Positions 46,663 to 58,720 of a stretch of 64,000 nt of DNA are shown piece after piece (the first letter of the stretch is position 1; each line of letters opens with the position of its first letter). The notes beneath the pieces are model-generated. The model was not told where the DNA came from, did not search any database, and saw nothing but the letters and a program-made list of their open reading frames with translations. A program made the position numbers and the translations under genes. The DNA is from Rhyzopertha dominica (lineage: Eukaryota > Arthropoda > Insecta > Coleoptera > Bostrichidae), in assembly GCA_025024175.1 (NCBI GenBank), contig QCXZ01000064.1, forward strand, positions 40,445,325-40,509,324. The letters are read 5' to 3'.

Positions 46663-48440
46663 ATGATTTTGACATTTTTTTTAATCTTATTTACTCACTT
46701 CATACTCTTTTACAGTCCGAAAAGAAGTCAACAAAATCATTCCTTTAGCCCNCAGCCACCGGCACAGGGGGNGTTTTTTTGGTCTTCGACCATTGATATT
46801 GAAGAAGGGGGTCAAGCAATTAGTGGTCCACGAGCTTTGAAAATGGGTATGGAATTACCTAAAACTAGTCAACAGCTATATACTGCACACCAAACAAATA
46901 TGAAGCTTGGAATTCAATCATTCAATATATAAAAAACAAATAAATTGTTCGAAAAATTTCTTTATAAAGATAAATTAACTTTTAAATACCTCCCATCCCC
47001 TCCCGAAATATCCCCTATTTCCATTATATTTATTATTATATTTTTATTTATTTCAGTCATTTCTACATAGAATTACGAATCTTGGATTTAAAATGCTGAT
47101 ACTAAAATAAGAAGCGTTAGCTATTTCTATATTTGAAGAAAGAATTGCTAACAAAATTGTTTGCAGTAAGAAATCAAACAAAAAGATGGACAGCTTTTTT
47201 CATGCCTCCTGGCTTGAGGAAAATTTTGGAACTGCAACTGCAGGTTTTTGTATTAGTGTGTCGTGCATTCAGATATATACCGTTCAATACAGCTCAGATA
47301 TAACTCCTTTTCCTTTAAATCGCAAAAAGTAGCATACATGGAAAGCATTATACTGGTAGAAATATAGCAGTTTTAGAAATTCTAGAAACTGAATATTCAG
47401 CTTGCTTCGATGATGGATGGTTCAAATGAAGTTATTACTATAGGTAGAAGCAGGAATACTTAAAAACAAAATGGTTTAAATTTAAATAAATATTATTTTA
47501 ACAGCACTTGTAGATAGTTCCTTTACTACGCCACTGGTTGGTGTCGAGCGACACAGAATACGCTATTAAGCGCCCGTATTGTCTACTATACCCCGCGAAC
47601 TTTGCATTAAGTATTCAGGCATCTGATAAGAATCCTTACCATTTAGAACTCCATTGTATTGACAAATACGTAAAATGGATTCTTATCCTGAACCGACCGC
47701 CTAATATCACCGATGCTATCGCTTTCATATGTATTATACATTAAGACAAGGTTTGTGTTTGTTCTCTAATGTTCTGTTTAATGTCAAATAGTATTAAAAA
47801 CGACTTACTAAATAATAAATATATTCGTGATCCGTATGGGTTGTATTTCACTGCTAGATGCCGCTGGTGATAAAGCGAGCGAATCACGGAAACGTTCTTA
47901 CGTTAGGTCCGTTTTCTCGTCATTTTTCCTTAATAACCAAATGGAATACCTAGTTCAGATTACCTCCATTAGCGTAATTAGTTTTGAAAGTAATCGCTCA
48001 TATTTTTGGGAAACTGATATGGAGCATGAATGTTGTGTGTTTAATTATTCATAATTTCTAGCTAAAGTGATTTGGAAAACTCCAGGAAAAACCTCAACTT
48101 ATCGATGTTGATAACATTATTATCTAAAGAGGCTCTAGTTGAATTAACCAGAAATACCCTTGATAATGTCACATGTATACATAAATTGGCAATTAGTCGA
48201 AGAGAGGGCTAAGAATGATCATACTGTATATATATTATGTGGATTAGTAAATTGTTGATATCGGTGGGTTACACGCTATTAGACAATCTTGAACTACTAT
48301 GTCTATACGAAAACATGTCTGGAACATTTCCAGAAAATTTTAAGGCCAATAATTTAACTAAACACAAATATATTTTTAAGGGTCAAAGACGCAATTAACG
48401 AATGTTTAAACACACATTTGCATTTAAATTGTGTTTCTTC
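46663..48440. other. No recognisable gene
   Basis: An 89-codon plus frame (46663-46932) has two ambiguous bases and no domain. The rest is AT-rich, and plus frames at 47538-47744 and 47827-48054 show no motif. Confidence 0.35.
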
Positions 48441-48446
48441 AGGTCC

Positions 48447-48497
48447 TATTCCAAGGTCACTGCATTATGTGTCTTATAATGCAGTGACCTTAGAATA
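48447..48497. repeat. Near-perfect hairpin, 16-bp perfect stem
   Basis: AAGGTCACTGCATTAT (48453-48468) pairs exactly with ATAATGCAGTGACCTT (48476-48491) across a 7-base loop. One mismatch further out, TATTC pairs with GAATA, giving a stem of about 22 bp. The arms carry the nuclear-receptor half-site AGGTCA in inverted orientation. There is no TIR-type flank duplication. Confidence 0.8.
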
Positions 48498-48499
48498 TT

Positions 48500-49670
48500 G
48501 CTGGGATAGCCTTCAAATTCGTGAATAACACAGGTTGAATTACCGTGCAGAAATTATATAAAAACTATGTAGTAGTTTACAGTGTAACCTCGTGTAGCAT
48601 TCGAAGAGAACCAAGAAAATAGAATTTAATTACAGCTCATGAAATAATTTTTGTACCGTTCTGGACTGTATTGGAAAACAGATGACCATCCATTTACGCC
48701 ATTAGTAACATTATACGTTTTGATTTACTAACAGACTCATTATCACACCAAAAGCAATTTAATAATGAAGCATATTATTAAACTATTGTTGGTACTATTC
48801 AGCTACTGAACACTCCTGAGAGATAAACGTAAGTACTATTGCTACAACCTACAAAAAAACAAATGAATATTAATACAGAAGATTTACTGTCGGGGGTTCG
48901 AAATATGTATAGGGTGTTTTACATAACTGTAGATTATTCTACAACCATACTTTTTCATATTCACATTCTAGTATAGGTAAAAATTTACTATAACTGTTAA
49001 TATTCACAAATGACGCTTTTTTAATAGCTTCGTATTAGCACTCCTTTTTCTTGCCCTACCCCAAGACCATAAATACCCTGCACAGAGTGATGAATAATTA
49101 GGCTTTACATCGTATACCAGTAGTCCTAAAGCTTGTAGGAAACAATTACTTTACTGGCCAATATAAACTGCTGCTAGAAATTATTTCAAAGTCCCTATCG
49201 CCGCTAGAGGATGCTACAGTATTTTAAATTATGACAATTATGAAAAAGGAGTGAGGGAGGGTGAATGTTGAAATAAGAAACATCTCTGGTATGACTTAAC
49301 ATATTTAGATGGGCAAGGTATCATTTCTAAATATAAATTGCAATATTAAATGCTGGCATTTTCTCAATCTAAATCTAAATATCGATTTATGCAAAAATTT
49401 TAAATACAACGGCATGAGACTACCTACAGTTGAAAAGAAGATCAAATGAAAATAAAACTGCCGAAAACCTCGTTTTGATATGATAAAGATAAAGCCGATC
49501 ACCTTTCTTAAATGCTCACCCTGCACTATGGTCTGATATGATATTAATTAAATAAGTATTTATTCATCTGAAAAGCAGTTCCATTCTAACTATATGTACA
49601 AAATTTTTACTTTTAATATAGTAAAGGCCTTTATCATTTATTATAGTTAATTATCAACCCCAGCGTTCAA
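48500..49670. other. AT-rich DNA, no recognisable gene
   Basis: Only short frames. Confidence 0.4.
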
Positions 49671-49674
49671 TTCC

Positions 49675-49995
49675 CAACAAGACGTCCGATTAGATCTTCC
49701 GTCATAATTGAAGTTGGCCGAACTAAGAACGAAGTGACCATCGCCGCGGGCAATCCATCCCAAAGTCCCGTCGTATGAATAGGAGTGATTAGTAACCGGA
49801 ACAACTTTAGTGTACACTTAGTAGCCTAAGTTGGCGGCCCTTGTTATTGGAACTAATAACCGCCCGGGGCCCCAGTTGCCCTGATGTTTGCGTAAGGTGA
49901 CCACTCCTGCAATCTATCGGGAAGTTTGCGACAAAAATGCGCGGAAGTTCTTGTTTCCACGGGGCGATTCCAGTTTTAGAGTTGCCACTGGAACT
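49675..49995. promoter_or_regulatory. GC-richer island, candidate conserved noncoding element
   Basis: About 320 bases with balanced composition, no frame longer than chance, and blocks such as GGCGGCCCTTGTTATTGG and AACTAATAACCGCCC. The composition boundary is sharp on the right, where transposon remnants begin. Inference only. Confidence 0.25.
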
Positions 49996-50129
49996 CAGTT
50001 TATCAAGTTGTTGCGCCTTGGGGAATTATGTAGGGGTTAGGCAGAAGTAAAACTTGAAATGATCTGATCGAAAAGCGTTGAAACAGAAGCAATGCCAATG
50101 AGGTTATAATTACCCTGAATGTTTGAAAT

Positions 50130-50860
50130 CTAGTAATGTTATTACTGATGCGGTACTAACGAAACCTTATCTAAATGTCAAATTGAAAAATTAAACAACA
50201 AAAAGCATTGGGCAAGGCGAATCAATCCTGCAACAGTTAGTTACCAATACCGTAACTAACTTCCTTCACTATAAACATAGTAATAATGGTCCAAACTGGA
50301 TAAATAAATTCCTTAGTAAAACCACTAGATTTCTTAGAGACAATACTANTATAATCATAANTAAGCCCGATATTACCACTGTAGGCAAGAGAACCTACAC
50401 TACAGTTTTAGATTCTGACCAACTACATCCACATTTAAGATATGGAATTCAATTTTTAAACAATTACGTCGTAACTATATGATTAATAACATGCATAGAA
50501 GAAATGCATTAATAATAATAGTATCACGTCAAAATTTTATGCTTTATCAAAAGTACACGAACCTGTTTTATCGCTTACTACAATCGTCTCTTCCCCAGAT
50601 TTACCAACCCTGGATCTCACCTAACTGATAATACTTAACTCTGTTTACAATTTTAATAATCCTCGTTGTTAGGTAATTTAATAATTATTAGTTATCACCA
50701 AGTTACGTCTTGGTGAGTCTTGATGCAGTTTCCTTATTCACAACATACCTTTCTTTTAATCTGTGTTTGGAAATAATTGAATCCAAATGGAATAACTTTA
50801 AACGTTTCAAAATGCAACCTACAAACAAATTTTGGTACCCTAATGATTAGCAAAGTGTCA
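50130..50860 (+). pseudogene. Penelope-like reverse transcriptase, N-terminal half, decayed
   Basis: Plus-strand pieces appear in the order seen in Penelope proteins: NNGPNWINKFLSKTTRFL and RDNT.III.KPD..TVGKR (about 50283-50400; the slot for the DKG..TV motif, altered), KFYALSKVHEPVLSLTTIVS (50536-50595; equivalent to the FYGLPK.HK....RPI.S block), then YVLVSLDAVSLFTTYLSFNL (50703-50763) with RT motif A. The frame is broken by stops and shifts. It ends near 50850 before motifs B and C. Two ambiguous bases lie inside (50349, 50361). It abuts a BEL/Pao remnant on the other strand. Confidence 0.75.
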
Positions 50861-50889
50861 CCCATATTAGCACAATAAATTATTAAGTA

Positions 50890-51012
50890 CCTGAGATTTG
50901 TGATCCAGGATCAATAACTAGACGAATAAGCTCCGTTTCACCACAATATGTTTGTACGAAGGTCTGAGCTGTTCCTAGCAGGGTAGCGTGAATTAGTGTA
51001 ATCTGAGTTTGG
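50890..51012 (-). pseudogene. BEL/Pao protease fragment
   Basis: Minus-strand translation gives TQITLIHATLLGTAQTFVQ and then RLVIDPGSQIS. This is the layout of the BEL/Pao aspartic protease start (LL.TA......., then (A/V)(L/I)(D)SGSQ). The active-site triad reads D-P-G instead of the usual D-S/T-G, which would inactivate it. The frame stops just behind, at the junction with the Penelope remnant. It is the most 3' piece of the gag-pol remnant running from 52438 down. Confidence 0.65.
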
Positions 51013-51125
51013 TCATTGCATGTATGTGCTTGGGGTGCGGAGTTGGAAGTAGATGGCGTTGATGTGTGTCTAAGTTCTTGAACGAAATGCTCACCTGCTA
51101 AAGCGTTTCTATCGTCTTTTTTCTA

Positions 51126-51306
51126 TCTATGGTTCGAACTTCGGCTGCGCCTGCATGTCGACTGCGAGTTACAGGATGAAACAGTGTCGTTTCCGAGACA
51201 GTTGAAGCCTCGCATCAGTGTTCTAAGAGTATCGTGACGTTGAATTTCGTTTTAGGACACTGGTAATTTATGAGCATTTGAGCACAGTGGGCACTTGAAA
51301 GCAGCC
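51126..51306 (-). pseudogene. BEL/Pao gag zinc-binding region
   Basis: The minus strand shows FKCPLCSNAHKLPVS, a stop, and about 20 residues later FNCLGNDTVSSCNSQSTC, ending ...SSNH. This Cys/His spacing, with one CxxC..H cluster, a spacer, then a second C..C...C.....C...H cluster, is characteristic of BEL/Pao Gag between the DUF1759 domain and the protease. One stop codon and a missing late cysteine mark decay. Confidence 0.65.
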
Positions 51307-51515
51307 TTCTGAGCTGTAGACAAAAATGATGATCCAGTGGACATCCGAAATTTTTGGTGCTTTGTTGAAGTTGAAACCTTAACTTCTCCCTTGTTTGGCT
51401 GGCGTGAGAGTTCTAAGACGTTGCATCATGATTGAATAATCGTAGGAAGATTGTTGAAAGTGGGTACCTCAACAGCTGAGAATTCAGCTTCAAAACATTT
51501 GTGAGTGTTGCTGTC

Positions 51516-51876
51516 TTAGCGTCTTAAACCAGTGTGTAGTAAAATAAGACTATTAAGCCTTACAGCTTTTAAAGCCTTACTGCTATATAGGAACACATAT
51601 AAAAATTCATGAACTCCTTGTATGGTATCAGATGGAAGAGAACGAAATGCTGCGATCTTGTTCAAGTATTGAGAGGCGAGCTTGCTTTGGTAGCGCTTTA
51701 ATAATGCGTCATATTCGATTGGATAGTTTTCGTTTGATGGATGTAAATCGTCGATTAACGTCAAAGGTGCTCCTTGGAGAGAGGAACGTGAATACTTCAT
51801 TTTCTTGATGTCTGAAACGTGGTCATTTCAATGTTGTTCACCATGAAACGAATTTATTTGTATTTTCGGGAGCTTA
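51516..51876 (-). pseudogene. BEL/Pao gag, DUF1759 domain, with internal deletion
   Basis: From about 51876 downward the minus strand reads KLPKIQINSFHGE, a stop, then VSDIKKMKYSRSSLQGAPL, TLIDDLHPSNENYPIEYDAL and LKRYQSKLASQYLNKIAAF, in one frame to a stop at 51516. This is the DUF1759 capsid-like domain of BEL/Pao Gag. Between the FHGE block and the SDIKKM block the family has a longer tryptophan-containing segment that is missing here, so a short internal deletion is likely. It lies between the N-terminal gag part and the zinc-binding part, in the expected order. Confidence 0.8.
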
Positions 51877-51889
51877 GCTTTCGTGATTT

Positions 51890-52438
51890 CTAAAGTGGTT
51901 GAAAGCATAGGTGTATCCGTCTTTTTAAGAAAATGTGCGGCAGTAGCCTTGATCGAATAGTACATTCCGTCAAAGCTCGCGTATAATGTGCAGTTTCAAC
52001 TTTGTCTTCTTCTCGTGTAAGTGGGGGTCGATAAAAAGAAATTTCATCCCGAATCCAGTCAAATGATTCGTAGATCTCTTCAATTTTTGAATAACGTGCT
52101 TCGAATTGTGGCCACGTTTCAGGGGTGATAGATTTATAAAGATCGAATAGTGTTTGAAGACGTGAGAAATACTTTCGCCGTTTTTCGACTAGTGCGGTTA
52201 ACTTTGCTTGCGCAAGAAAAATAGAGAGATAATTCGGGTTAACTTGGGGAACGGAGTAAAAACTGATATCGCAGGGTCGACGTGAAGTATACAAGTTCAC
52301 CTTGATGAAACAATAAGCGGTATGTTTTGAATATGGGGGCTCCGGCTCGAAAGGACCAAACTGTTGTTTAATAATGCAGCGGGCTCCGCAACTGCAAGGG
52401 TAGGTACTTACTGCCCGTTGTGTTGTCGGTGGGCCCAC
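51890..52438 (-). pseudogene. BEL/Pao gag N-terminal region
   Basis: A 182-codon minus frame; residues about 75-160 (AQAKLTALVEKRRKYFSRL, QTLFDLYKSITPETWPQFEA, RYSKIEEIYESF and onward) match the helical N-terminal part of BEL/Pao Gag, with its R...L..L..L......P....QF..R...I..IY..F pattern. The first 70 residues do not resemble Gag and may be 5' leader read as protein, so the true start is uncertain. A frameshift near 51890 separates it from the DUF1759 part. No LTR or primer-binding site could be recognised upstream (52440-52600). Confidence 0.7.
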
Positions 52439-52439
52439 A

Positions 52440-53180
52440 CATATTCCACATTAGCTTGAATTTCGAGGTTTCGTACGATTAAGTCTTATTCTGCCCACCC
52501 TCGTTCGTCTTTCGCTACTGATCAAGTCTGGGAATGGAAAATTGCAGTGCCGCGAGTGTTCCGGAAAAGGGTGAATATATAAAGGAACAGACCATATGGG
52601 AAATGTTTTTGGGCCATATAGCCAATTTTAATAAGACAAAAGAGATTTTCTAAAACGCGGTACTACTGTAATTCCTGAAATAATTTATTATTTGTAGTGC
52701 CTACCGTAAAATACAGTTTTTCAAAAGATCTATCAAACAGTCGAGAAAAATTTTGCCACCTTCAGATATATTTTTTAATACTTAGCCATCCCTTATTGCT
52801 ACCAAAGGAACTAAAACTGACAAGTTATGAGTTTTGTCTATTTAAATCCAAAATTATCAGAACTTGTGCCCCCAGTAAAGGACTGAATCATCTAACGGGT
52901 GCATAGTAGACAACCTCCCAAAGGTGCACCCTGGGCAACGTGGTATCACGCCTAAATAGTCTACAACTTGGCCTCTGGACCTCCTTGAGGATATCCCAGC
53001 ATACAAAATCGACAGAATTGGAAACGAAAACAATTTTTAGTGAAAAAAGTATTGAATCATTGTACTTATATAGTTATATAATCTGTCGATCGCCATACAA
53101 TAAATCAATAAACCAAAGAACTCTAATTTTTACCAGATGCCACTGTAAAAATTCAAAGTGGCCCGCAAACGTCATTTGCT
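52440..53180. other. No recognisable gene
   Basis: Could include the 5' leader or LTR of the BEL/Pao remnant, but no repeat partner was found. Short plus frames at 52697-53182 have no motif. Confidence 0.3.
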
Positions 53181-53189
53181 GAATTCGCC

Positions 53190-53620
53190 CTTCGGCATCA
53201 CATCAACTGATTAGCTATCCAGCGATCGAAAGGTAGAGTTCGAGAGCCGCGGTCTGATGCGTGCGGTGTTTGCATGGAGCTTACTCCCACCCCACCCTTC
53301 GGAAGGTTAAATTACGCGAATAATTAACGAGAACGAACAAATAACTCCTCTTCGGTTTCCATCATCGGCGACTGTAATGCCTTTCAAAGTGCTCTCCGCT
53401 CAAGAAATAGACGAAGGATTAGGGGATGAAGTAGGCGAGCGAAAGGGTTGAAAACTTGCCGATGCGCTTACTGACTTTTTTTAATTAAAAAGTATTTAAG
53501 TCTCTGTGAACAAAAGAACGGCAGGCTTAGGAGTTTTATTTCCCAGCGCGCAGGCATATTTACCCGTGTAATTAGCGAAAAAGTTGGAACTTTCGTGCAC
53601 AGTTAGTTTGTTCGCAGGAA
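53190..53620. promoter_or_regulatory. GC-richer island, candidate conserved noncoding element
   Basis: About 430 bases with balanced composition, E-box-like CATCTG-type cores and TTAAATTACGCGAATAATTA. No frame supported. Inference from composition and motif content. Confidence 0.25.
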
Positions 53621-53624
53621 AGGA

Positions 53625-56600
53625 GACTACTTACGGATAGAAAAGAGAAATGGGACTGAAAGATAAGGCTATTCAAAAATTGCAATGAAACAAAACAAGT
53701 TATTGCAAGTACTAAGCGTTTTAACTCTTTTGGAAAGAAACAAAATGAAGTGCTCCTGTATAATTATTATTACTTCCCTGTGCACTCTATCGCGTTTATT
53801 GTAACTCTAATATTTACACCTTTCCGGAGGAATTCTATTCTCCTTCAACTGCCGACAAAAAAAAACAACCAATAATAAGTATCAAATTCTGAATTGTGAG
53901 AATTGCCTGTCACACTTCTTAAACAAGTTCTTAAACAGCAAACAAACAAATTAAATTTAGCTTGATCGCTTGTAAGAGTTGTATCCACTAGATAATACGA
54001 ATTATCAGTTAAAGAGACGACTGCAATAGGTCACACCCCACGTCATGTGAATTGAAACTATTATGATTTTATATATTTTGCATTATTCAATGCCTCTAAG
54101 ATCACTGTTTCGAATTAGAAATTTTGTTTTGTCGAAGCCATTCACTTTTTATGTAGCTGACATTATTCAGCTTCAATTGAGTCTTTTCCACGAATCGTCG
54201 TACTATTATTATTACTATTAGCTTAATATTCCCATTAACTACTCAAATAACGTGTCGTTGACATATGTTTGTTGTTTTACCCTCGAAAATGATTGATAAA
54301 GGTCTAAAAATTCAAACGATGTTGACGGATCGCACTACGCTTGCTAAATGGTCGAAGCCCTTGTTGACGTCACATTTCGTATCACGTGACCCGCGTGGCA
54401 TGCAAAGCAGCAAACAGCATAAGTATAATAATGCGACAGATATACCGTTGATTGTTAGCTTCGCCTTCGGATTCTGCTTGCTTGTATTTGGCACAGGTAG
54501 TTTTTTCATAACTCTTGTTCTCGTGTTTAATTCCTATTCGGTGTGTATCTAATCGGTGTATGTAGGTTCATGAATACCGCGCATTGAGGTTTGAAATGAT
54601 GTCACAGTTTTTGTGTAAAATGATATCCACAGGAGAAAACAGTTTTAGAAGAAGTCATCTGACATCTTAGACAACTTTAATCTTCTTTCTTTTTCCTTTG
54701 GTACAGTGGGTTGCAGATAAAATCGAACGACAATGTTTTAATGATGTAAATCTGCCTTTGTTCAAAGCAGCCATTCAGTGAGAATATTGAGGTTTAAAAA
54801 CTAACCTTCTTAACATCCGATAAATCCATCCTCCATAATTTACAAACTATATACCCGCGTCCGTATTTATGGCCTCTCCCTCAATTAGAAATACAATGCA
54901 AATGGCATACCCATAAGTAGCCTTTGCAAATAAAAGTCTATTACATAGCTGAAAAACAACGAAAATTCGGTTTAAGAGTCGTTCGATTTTATCTGCAACC
55001 TATTGTACAGTAACAAAATTCTTAGTAAAATTTTTGGACGTGCTTTTAAACCTAGGGACAGAATGTCATTTATTTTCAAGTTTCTCTGCCAGTATGTTGA
55101 GCAAACGAGATATTATTAAATATTACGCCTATCTAACACTCAGCATTCACTTGAATAATCGGTAGAATTTATTTTAGCCTATTGTTTGTTACAAGCGAAA
55201 AAGACAGAAATCTACGAAAACAAATCAACAAATGCTTCAGTGCGTCAGCAGGTTTGTCAGGTTTGCATGGTGATCGTCTGTAACTAAACTACTCCTAAAA
55301 ATGTCGCCCATATGACGCCAATTACCAACATGGCATAACCACCATATGTTATCACCATAAAAGTGCTGATATACGTTTGATCCAAAATTTTCTTTAACGT
55401 TTGTCATTTTTTGTTTAAATTGTTCAAAAATACACAATCCGTTTATATAGCATCTCACACGGTGCGTACAAGAGCTTTTAGGAACCCAGGCTTTTGAGAT
55501 GTGGATATTGATAAACTATTGTCTCATTAGGAAGCAGACTATTAGAAATTGATTAAAAATTGGTTAAAATACCTTCAAAACGGTAAGATTTCGTATGATA
55601 TTTAGAAATACGAACTAGCAACGGCAGCGGGCAACTATCTGTCAGTGCAATTCCAACTATTACAAATAATCGATTTAGTGGATGCCGCTTCTGAGCGTTC
55701 AAATCGACTCATATATTGTAGTTTGGTAATTATTAATTTTTCAGTTAACAGCTATGAGAATAAAGCGAGAAAACGCATTTTTAAGTGTGCCACGTAAATT
55801 ATTTTTTGAAACTTTCGTAAAATTGGAAAACAACGAATTGGTTATTTCAATTTAGTGCAACTTGCGTGTTTCTTCAAATGGGTATCTAGGTACTGGTTTT
55901 AAAGGTTTTACCTGCCTATTTTATACTCTACTACTCATACATCTTTACTATCTTCACCAGTTTTGTCGAAATCTCTTCGAAATATGATAAACAAATTAAA
56001 TGCATTGAGGGGCAAGAAGTTATCTGATTCGGAATATTGTTTCATTGGAATCTACTTTCGCAGGCACTGTTCATGTTTGTTAATTTTTAGTCGTACCTGG
56101 TGAAGTTTATCTGATGTTGTTATATTGCTCTTCTTTTGTGAGAGGGTCATGAGATATAGTATACGAATATATGTGCTTGTAAGTTCGCGTTCTAATGTTC
56201 AAGAAGGGTAAACTACCATTATACATTAAGCTGTCGACTGTAAAATTATTAATTTATCTACAACTGTTGCATGTTATGAGGTCAAACAACAAAATATCAC
56301 CGACATTCTAATACCAAGTCCCATTTTAACTGTAAAAAAATTAATGTAATTTTTATATTTACAATAGCTCTTTAATAAAAAATTCTTGCACAAGCTGACT
56401 ACGTTGTCGCACACCGTAGCAGCAAACCATTTCCCGCAACGTCGATGTGTAGAAGGTTCTAGAGACATGATAGACGGGTACAAAAGGATAGACAACAAGG
56501 AGATACTAATCTGTTATTTAACCTTGTAGGGATAACAGGAAAGCAATAAACAAGGCAGTAGTCACAGGTTATAGTAGCAAAGTATGTTGGCCCGAGTGAG

Positions 56601-58545
56601 ATGTTGCTAGTTATTGTTAATATTGTGAGCGTTCGTCAAATAAAGAACTTTCAGGACCATAATGATGTTTCAATATTATTAAAAATAATATCTGAAGCAA
56701 TTTTGATATACCTGCAATTATTACAAAAAAACCAAATCAATTTGGACATAATTAAATAATCAGGACGGCCAACTAATCTGCCTAGTAGCACATTGTTTTA
56801 TGAATTGTAGACATACCGTGCAACAATGGTGGTACCTTGGACATAATGTTTTTTTGTATTACAAGATATAGTTAAACTACCATCAGGACTGCATCAGGTG
56901 ATTAAATTTGTTTATTTACAAGAAATACGTTACCGTGTATATAATAGATTAATAAAGATACTGCTTATAAACAACGCGTCTTACAAATATTATCTTCTGT
57001 TAATAGGCGAAAATTTCTAAATGTAGTTACCTTACACTAGTAATGTAGTAATTGATCATTACCGAATGAGTTAAGTCAGTTGATGTTTTGTACAAGATGC
57101 AAAATTATTAAACCGTCAGCCTTGGCAGGTTACCTCTTTAATTGAATTTTGTTATTTATAGAAAATACCGAATCCTTAAACGGGTATGAAAACGAACACA
57201 GAACACACTTTGCAGATCTAAATACAAAGCTGTGCCAGTTCTAGGGTATATCAGACAACAACACGTCTGTGTACTTCGCAAGGGAGAAGACTGAATTACA
57301 ACATTGGAGGCTCGTGACAATATCTACTGTGTCAACAGTTAAAATTTTGGTCCACTAAACTCAGTATTACTATTTATTTATAAATTAGTAAACCCAAGTA
57401 ACCGATACACAAGTCTAAATTATACATTATTATTATTCAAAGTCGCTAGCATAGGCTAGTGCAGCGAATAAATTCATTAACTCGCCCCACCAATGTGATT
57501 TGCTCCGTTCAAATGGTGGACGATGTTGTATTTCTAAAGTGGGACTTCTTTCTTGGCGTACAGTTAATCTTCACTCAAAAGCGCCGATTCTAAAACAATA
57601 TTATAACAAAATCGTCAGGTCAAGCAATTAACACGGTCTAATCTTCTGTATTTGTCTCTTCCCAGTGCAGCTATGATGGATTTTGCATGTTTTAAAAGTA
57701 GCCCAAACTGTCGACTTGCTATCTCTGTTGATTTTCATATCGTTGTCTCGATATACAGCCCGTCAATATCGAGCAGTGCGGCAGAAAGTGAAGAAAAAAT
57801 TATTGTTTTGATAAAATTTCTGTCCCAAACGAATTGTGCTCGATTTGAAACTGTATTTTTATAAAGTGGTGTACACCACCATGGTTGTAGAATAACATCG
57901 TAGGTATACAGAATCTCTGTTGAAGATTGGTAGAACTGCCAATTTTAAATACAAAATATAGCATATTACGTTAGCTGAAGTTCGCAAACAATTATTAAAT
58001 ACGTATAGGTACAATTAGTGCATCTTATAATTTGTGCTTATAATCAATAATGTTGTACTTAATTTAAAAAAAATGTTTCGCAGCGTGACGGACACCAACA
58101 CTTATTCAATCGCACCATGAAATAAGTTAGTAATGATTGAGCATAATTCTGATAAAAAACTATTTTATTTTATAAGCATGACTTATACAGCCTGAAGTTA
58201 ACCAACACGATTTCGAAGTAGGTAGGTAATTATATACAACAGCACAAGTTATAAAAATAGTAGCACAAATTATATGACTTTATGAGAAAATGTTACATCG
58301 CGAGAAGTTAAAAGCCCCATATTTAATCGTCAATAATTAATAAGGCATTCAGCACAAAATATTAACTTAGCACAAATTAGCAGAAATGTAGCACTAATTG
58401 CTAGAACCTCCAATCGGCTCGTACCTTCCTATATACATTGTAATTAGCAATTTTATAAGCAGGCGCCATGCGCTATTTAAGACAAATCACCTTTGTAAGA
58501 AACTTAGAATGGTACAATTTGTTGTGACAAAACCAATTTTAATGG
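53625..58545. other. AT-rich DNA, no recognisable gene
   Basis: A small motif-rich patch at 54340-54420 contains TGACGTCA (54365-54372) and CACGTG (54383-54388) within 24 bases. A 95-codon plus frame over it (54265-54552) ends in a hydrophobic stretch (FAFGFCLLVFGTGSFFITLV) but has no recognised domain. ACATTGGAGGCTCGTGAC near 57301-57318 resembles an LTR-element primer-binding region but has no LTR partner. Several copies of AGCACAA(A/G)TTA lie at 58240-58410. Confidence 0.35.
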
Positions 58546-58549
58546 ATCA

Positions 58550-58720
58550 CACTGCAATGGTCTAGTATGCCAGTCCAGACATTTGTCCCCCCAACGGACG
58601 TCACTCCCAGTTGGTACTCGGTCGCACTTATTGCGTATTTAGACGGGAATCGACGTCCAACGGGGCTTTAATTGTCGCGAACCGTAAATCCACCGGATTA
58701 CTCGTACTTTGATTAGATTT
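58550..58720. promoter_or_regulatory. GC-richer island
   Basis: About 170 bases of CpG-containing, balanced sequence including GGGGCTTTAATTGTCGCGAA. Candidate noncoding element, inference only. Confidence 0.2.

Noticed and set aside
56527..56544. TAGGGATAACAGG resembles the start of the I-SceI homing site
   Set aside because: Only the first 13 bases agree and there is no homing endonuclease gene; chance match in AT-rich DNA.
57270..57320. LTR end and primer-binding site (ACATTGGAGGCTCGTGAC)
   Set aside because: No matching second LTR and no gag or pol downstream; left as a remark only.
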